Part shown: in pieces, positions 60,241-64,000 of the stretch
Numbering within the stretch: the first letter of the stretch is position 1
How the letters are laid out: every line of letters starts with the position of its first letter
DNA from: SZUA-309 sp965215995
GTDB lineage: Bacteria; Pseudomonadota; Gammaproteobacteria; Pseudomonadales; Azotimanducaceae
Length of the DNA: 64,000 bases
Direction: 5' to 3'
Assembly (NCBI GenBank): GCA_965215995.1
Contig: OZ244128.1
Location: 1,922,001-1,986,000, forward strand
The notes under the pieces: model-generated
The model's input: the letters and a program-made list of their open reading frames with translations, nothing else
What the model was told of the DNA's origin: nothing
Database searches by the model: none
Made by a program: the position numbers and the translations under genes

Positions 60241-60999
60241 ATGAGAGACATCGTCAGGCTCGAGGGTGAAACGCTCACTATCGACGATTTCGTCAGATCG
60301 CTGCGCTTCATGGGCAAGTTCGACAGCCTCCTCGAAGAGTTCGTCCGTAACCGGGTCGTCGTGCTCGCTGCGCGAAAGTCGGGCATCGAGGTGTCCCCCG
60401 AAGAGATACAGGAGCGGGCGGATCAGCTTCGCCGGGTAATGGGCCTGCACCGGGCCGCAGACATGATGGTCTACCTCGAAGGCATGCAGGCAACCGTCGA
60501 GGACTTCGCTGACCATGTGAAGGACATGCTCCTGCACGAAAAGCAGGAGAAAAAGGTCACCCGCCCGCAAGCCGTCGAGGAGTACTTCAAACTGAACTCT
60601 CCCCGGTTCGATGCCGTTGAGATCGCCCACATCGTCATGTCCAGTGAAGGTGCGGCGAAGGAAATCCTGGCCTTGGTGGAGGACGATCCCTCGGAATTCG
60701 GCGCGCTCGCAGCCGAGCACTCGATGGCCGATACGAAGTACAAAGGCGGCGTGATCGGCAGGGTCACCCGGGGATCGCTGTCTTCAGATAACGATCAGGA
60801 AGCCAAGATCTTCAACTCGGACATCAACGTGCCTTTGGGTCCATTCGCCTCACCCGACGGCGAGAAGTTCGAGATCTTCATTGTGCTGGCCAAGCACCCG
60901 GCGGTGCTCGACAGACCTACCACCCGGGAAGTGGAACGGATTCTGTTCAAGGAATGGGTCAACACGACCGCCCGCGAGTTCTCAATCGACCTACTGTAA
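60241..60999 (+). CDS. PpiC-type (parvulin) peptidyl-prolyl isomerase-like protein without signal peptide
   Basis: The 252-residue protein has a SurA/PrsA-like helical N-terminal part (about 1-115) and a parvulin domain (about 115-220) with A-H-I-V-M-S-S-E, F-G-A-L-A-A-E-H-S and K-G-G-V-I-G. Unlike SurA or PrsA there is no signal peptide, so it should act in the cytoplasm, perhaps holding the peptide precursors before export. It lies 51 bp after the second peptide gene and 20 bp before the sigma-54 activator. Confidence 0.85.
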   Translation: MRDIVRLEGETLTIDDFVRSLRFMGKFDSLLEEFVRNRVVVLAARKSGIEVSPEEIQERADQLRRVMGLHRAADMMVYLEGMQATVEDFADHVKDMLLHEKQEKKVTRPQAVEEYFKLNSPRFDAVEIAHIVMSSEGAAKEILALVEDDPSEFGALAAEHSMADTKYKGGVIGRVTRGSLSSDNDQEAKIFNSDINVPLGPFASPDGEKFEIFIVLAKHPAVLDRPTTREVERILFKEWVNTTAREFSIDLL

Positions 61000-61019
61000 A
61001 CCGGCAACCCGGCGCAATC

Positions 61020-62345
61020 ATGATCAAAATCGAGGATGTAGAGAGCGCGGAACACAGTCAGGCTTCCTACGGTGAGATCATCGAGAAGGTGGAGATCATC
61101 CGCTCGATGCTGCGCTGGGCAAATACGCTGGAGCGGCCACAGATCGAGTCGATCCTCAATCACTGCGGCACGCTGCGCGATGAGATTCTGAAGCTGTCGC
61201 ACACCGAGCGTTTTCTCTCCGTCGCGACCAGACCAAAGCCGAAAAAGGGCAAGCAATCCGCCGCAGCCAGGCGCGCCGGGCTGGTCGATCGCAACTTCAC
61301 CTTCGAGGGGGTGTTCGGCGAGAGCCCCAAAGTGCTCGACGCCTTCGAGATTGCTGAGAAGGCGGCGCCGACCAATCTGCCGGTTCTGATCAATGGCGAG
61401 AGCGGGACCGGCAAGGAGCTCATGGCCAAGGTCATTCATGCCAACGGACTCAGATCGGAGGAGCCGTACGTATCCGTCAACTGCGGTGCAATTCCCGAGA
61501 ATCTCATCGAATCCGAGCTCTTCGGTCACGTGAAAGGTGCCTTCACCGGGGCCAGCTCCAATCGCGCCGGTAGATTCGAGAGCGCAGTGGGCGGCACGAT
61601 TTTCCTGGATGAGATCGGCGAGTTGCCACTGACCGGCCAGGTCAAGCTTCTGCGTGTGCTGCAATCGAGTGAAATCCAGCGCGTCGGGTCCGACGAGATC
61701 ATCAATGTGGACGTCAGGATCGTCGCTGCGACCAATCGCGACCTCAAGCAGATGTGTGCTGATGGACAGTTCAGAGAGGATCTCTTCTATCGTCTCAGCG
61801 TGATCAATGTGACCCTTCCGCCGCTTCGCGAACGCCGCGATGAGATTGAGCTACTGGTGGAATTTCTGGTCGACGAGGCAGCCGAGCAACTCAACCGGAC
61901 ACCGATCAGGCTCTCTCGCAAGCTCCGGGCATTTCTGATGCGTTACGAGTTTCCGGGCAACATACGAGAGTTGAGAAACTTGCTTTACAGAGTATCCTGT
62001 CTTGCAGGCGATACAGCAGACCTGGAGCACCTTCCAGAAGACATCCGTCCTTCAACCACGACGGCGTCTGGCGCCATAGGTGCACTCGCCGGTGCAGTAC
62101 GTGGCGAAGCGGGAGAGGACGGAAAGCCTTTGGAGGATGTATCGCTGGCCGCTGTGAAGAAAGCCGCCAGCGATGCTGCCGAAAGAGAGTTCCTTGAAGC
62201 CGGCCTTCTGGAAACATCGGGCAACGTAACGGGGCTCGCTGAGACAATCGGCATGAATAGAACCCACCTTCAGGCATTGCTGAAGAAGCACGATCTGAAA
62301 TCTCGCGACTTCAAGCGCAGAAAAACCACGGAAGATGTTACGTAG
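61020..62345 (+). CDS. Sigma-54-dependent transcriptional activator
   Basis: The 441-residue protein has an N-terminal domain of about 95 residues that is not a receiver, GAF or FHA domain I can recognise. A complete AAA+ domain follows (about 105-340): G-E-S-G-T-G-K-E Walker A, the sigma-54 contact loop G-A-F-T-G-A, F-L-D-E-I-G-E Walker B, and R-E-D-L-F-Y-R-L-S. A Fis-type helix-turn-helix ends it (G-N-V-T-G-L-A-E-T-I-G-M-N-R-T-H-L). The ATG at 61020 is preferred to an earlier GTG. It is the obvious candidate to bind GTCTGT-N5-ACAGAC and fire the peptide promoters. It may also drive its own operon. Confidence 0.92.
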   Translation: MIKIEDVESAEHSQASYGEIIEKVEIIRSMLRWANTLERPQIESILNHCGTLRDEILKLSHTERFLSVATRPKPKKGKQSAAARRAGLVDRNFTFEGVFGESPKVLDAFEIAEKAAPTNLPVLINGESGTGKELMAKVIHANGLRSEEPYVSVNCGAIPENLIESELFGHVKGAFTGASSNRAGRFESAVGGTIFLDEIGELPLTGQVKLLRVLQSSEIQRVGSDEIINVDVRIVAATNRDLKQMCADGQFREDLFYRLSVINVTLPPLRERRDEIELLVEFLVDEAAEQLNRTPIRLSRKLRAFLMRYEFPGNIRELRNLLYRVSCLAGDTADLEHLPEDIRPSTTTASGAIGALAGAVRGEAGEDGKPLEDVSLAAVKKAASDAAEREFLEAGLLETSGNVTGLAETIGMNRTHLQALLKKHDLKSRDFKRRKTTEDVT

Positions 62346-62477
62346 CGGCCACAAAATACCCGCAAGTTAGTAGGCGCTAGCAGCCTTGATCACCGAGTTT
62401 AGGATCAGTTATAACGATTGACAGAGTAGCGCAGCTGCAGGGGGTTGCTGCGCGCACGGTTTCCGGGGAGGCTCGAG

Positions 62478-64000
62478 GTGTCAATCGGCCGGGTGCAACA
62501 GGCGCTAACCGCATACGAGAAACGCGAGATCAACATTACGCGTCTCATTGCGGAAGCCCTTAAGGAGCTCAAAGCGCACCCCGACCACCGCCAGGCCGTC
62601 GTCGGCGAGATGACGAGCGCGTTCAACAGCGGAGACCTCTCGGCCAAGGATCTGCAGACAATCATAAAGGCGCTGCCCGACACACAATCCGATGCGCGGC
62701 GGCCGACGGTGCAAGAGGTCATCCTTCCCGAGGATGAGACCGCTTACGTAGAAGCTGCACCGGAACAGATCGCCGCGAATGCGGGATCGAACACACCAGC
62801 AACGAGAACGGCTTCGCTCGCGACCATAGCGGTCACACAACCCCTGCCGCCACCGACTAAAGCGCCTCCCGGGCCGGGTGATGTGATGGGGGGACGCTAC
62901 GAGCTGCTCGAGGTGATCGGCGAAGGCGGCATGGGCAGCGTGTTCAGGGCGAAGGATAAAAAGCCGGCCGACCGCAAGAATCCGTTCGTCGTGCTGAAGG
63001 TGATCAGCGAGGCATTCAGCTCGCATCCGGATTCGAAGGCAGCTCTGCGCAAGGAAGCCAGCAACGCGTTGCAGCTGACCCATCCCAACATCGTGCGGGT
63101 GCACAACTGGGACGAGCAGGACGGGCACCACTACATCGTCATGGAGTACCTTCGCGGTCTGCCGCTGGATGAGTATCGCAAGAAGCGGGCGGCGAACGGG
63201 CTGTCCGTGGCGGAAATCTGGACGATCATCAAAGGCATCGGCGATGCGCTGGACTACGCCCACAAAAAGCACGGCATCATCCATAGCGACGTAAAACCCA
63301 GCAATATCTGGATCACCGACGACGGCGAAGCCAAGCTTCTGGATTTCGGCATTGCCCGGGCAGTGGATCCGGACACCCAGACCAGATTCCAAGGCATCCA
63401 GGCGCTGTCGCCCCGGTACGCGTCCCCGGAGCAGCATCGTCGTGAAGATCCGGATCCCCGTGATGACATCTACGGCCTGGCCTGCGTCGCCTACGAGCTG
63501 ATCACCGGCAAGCACCCCTACGAAGGCAAGACCGCCGTGGACGCACAAACCCAGGGGCTGTCGCCAACCAAACCGGAAGGATTGCGCGCCCGCCAGTGGC
63601 ACGCGCTGGAAGGGAGCCTGCGCTTCGATCGCGACAAGCGTACGTCCACCGTGGCGGAATTTCTCGAGCAACTCGCGCCGGAGTCAAAGACGAAGCCGCT
63701 ACCCTTCATCGTTGCGGGCGCAGCATTGTTGGTAACGGCTACGATTGCGGTTGCATTCTTCTTCACACCGACAGAAAGCGGCGGAATCAGCGAGAAGGAG
63801 CTCTACGTTTCGAGGCTCCTGGACGAGCCGATTCGGGAAGTTCTGAGTCGCCGGGAGATCGACGACCTGCTGGAAGAGGGCTGGTACTACACGGAGGAGG
63901 GCCGAAGCCACTTCGAAGCCGGCGAGTACCAGGAAGGGAACGGCAGTCTGAAGAACGGCGTCAGTGCCGCCTTTCGTCCTTTCTACAACGTGCTCACCGG
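62478..64000 (+). CDS. Membrane-anchored Ser/Thr protein kinase (3' end outside window)
   Basis: From a GTG at 62478 with GGGGAGG upstream, 507 residues are visible. After a helical, Pro/Thr-rich N-terminus, the kinase domain (about 139-400) has I-G-E-G-G-M-G-S-V (P-loop), K174, E193, H-S-D-V-K-P-S-N (269-276; the usual HRD Arg is Ser) and D-F-G (289-291). A membrane helix follows (about 411-432) and then a periplasmic part that runs off the window. Loss of the HRD arginine suggests activity without activation-loop phosphorylation. It would phosphorylate the FHA-linked proteins of this island. A promoter-like TTGATC-N18-TATAAC lies at 62386-62415. Confidence 0.9.
   Translation, partial: MSIGRVQQALTAYEKREINITRLIAEALKELKAHPDHRQAVVGEMTSAFNSGDLSAKDLQTIIKALPDTQSDARRPTVQEVILPEDETAYVEAAPEQIAANAGSNTPATRTASLATIAVTQPLPPPTKAPPGPGDVMGGRYELLEVIGEGGMGSVFRAKDKKPADRKNPFVVLKVISEAFSSHPDSKAALRKEASNALQLTHPNIVRVHNWDEQDGHHYIVMEYLRGLPLDEYRKKRAANGLSVAEIWTIIKGIGDALDYAHKKHGIIHSDVKPSNIWITDDGEAKLLDFGIARAVDPDTQTRFQGIQALSPRYASPEQHRREDPDPRDDIYGLACVAYELITGKHPYEGKTAVDAQTQGLSPTKPEGLRARQWHALEGSLRFDRDKRTSTVAEFLEQLAPESKTKPLPFIVAGAALLVTATIAVAFFFTPTESGGISEKELYVSRLLDEPIREVLSRREIDDLLEEGWYYTEEGRSHFEAGEYQEGNGSLKNGVSAAFRPFYNVLT

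Noticed and set aside
43738..64000. Type VI secretion locus, suggested by the kinase/PP2C/FHA set
   Set aside because: No TssB/C, TssM, Hcp, VgrG or ClpV gene is present; the transport genes are type I.

Overview
The window reads as chromosomal DNA of a GC-rich, probably marine, gammaproteobacterium. The evidence is the set of Gram-negative families present: two large TonB-dependent receptors, an RloABC-like retropepsin/transglutaminase/ATP-grasp triad, a PA0069-type radical SAM protein, a DUF4124 protein, FNR-type and LexA-type operators and a tripartite type I secretion system. I cannot assign a genus. No rRNA, tRNA, CRISPR array or intact transposase was seen.

Layout. 1-23.5 kb is ordinary chromosome: an APC permease, a TonB receptor, a frameshifted sterol-desaturase-like gene, a radical SAM gene behind a textbook LexA box, the Rlo-like triad, a VOC/CbbQ/CbbO-like run, a Bax-inhibitor-1 protein, a beta-lactamase-fold hydrolase, a GST, a CadD-like transporter, an SDR and an APH-fold kinase. 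At 23.5 kb lies a 331-bp MITE-like element with 25-bp perfect terminal repeats. 23.9-35.2 kb holds a PRPP-synthase-like gene, a lipoprotein carboxylesterase, an XRE-type regulator divergent from a four-gene acyl-CoA catabolic operon, and a second TonB receptor.

35.3-43.7 kb is a respiratory block: a diiron ferritin-like protein behind an FNR-like box, then a seven-gene minus-strand operon for an A2-type cytochrome c oxidase with two SCO-type copper chaperones and a subunit-I paralogue that seems to lack the Cu(B) histidine pair. Divergent from it are a cytochrome c and a short CuA protein. A second FNR-like box sits between the two.

43.7-64.0 kb is the most interesting part. It looks like a regulated peptide-secretion island. 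Three copies, identical at protein level, of an 86-codon double-glycine-leader peptide gene (at 45.7, 49.3 and 58.6 kb) each lie behind a sigma-54 -24/-12 promoter and an IHF-like site. Two of them also have a 17-bp palindrome, GTCTGT-N5-ACAGAC, about 111 bp further upstream. A fourth, different peptide with the same leader motif (59983) has its own sigma-54 promoter and heads an operon with a signal-less PpiC-type foldase and a sigma-54 activator. The export machine is encoded on the minus strand: an outer-membrane factor lipoprotein, an FHA protein, an HlyD adaptor, and an ABC transporter with two cyclic-nucleotide-binding-like domains fused to an active-looking C39 peptidase. Around it are a Ser/Thr kinase (running off the window end), a PP2C phosphatase, a triple-FHA protein, a multi-TM TIR protein, a pentapeptide-repeat/K+-channel fusion and an EF-hand protein.

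My inference is that phospho-signalling through FHA proteins controls a sigma-54-driven, C39-processed peptide export system, perhaps a bacteriocin or a signal. The repeated peptide cassettes could also let the island invert or delete by homologous recombination.
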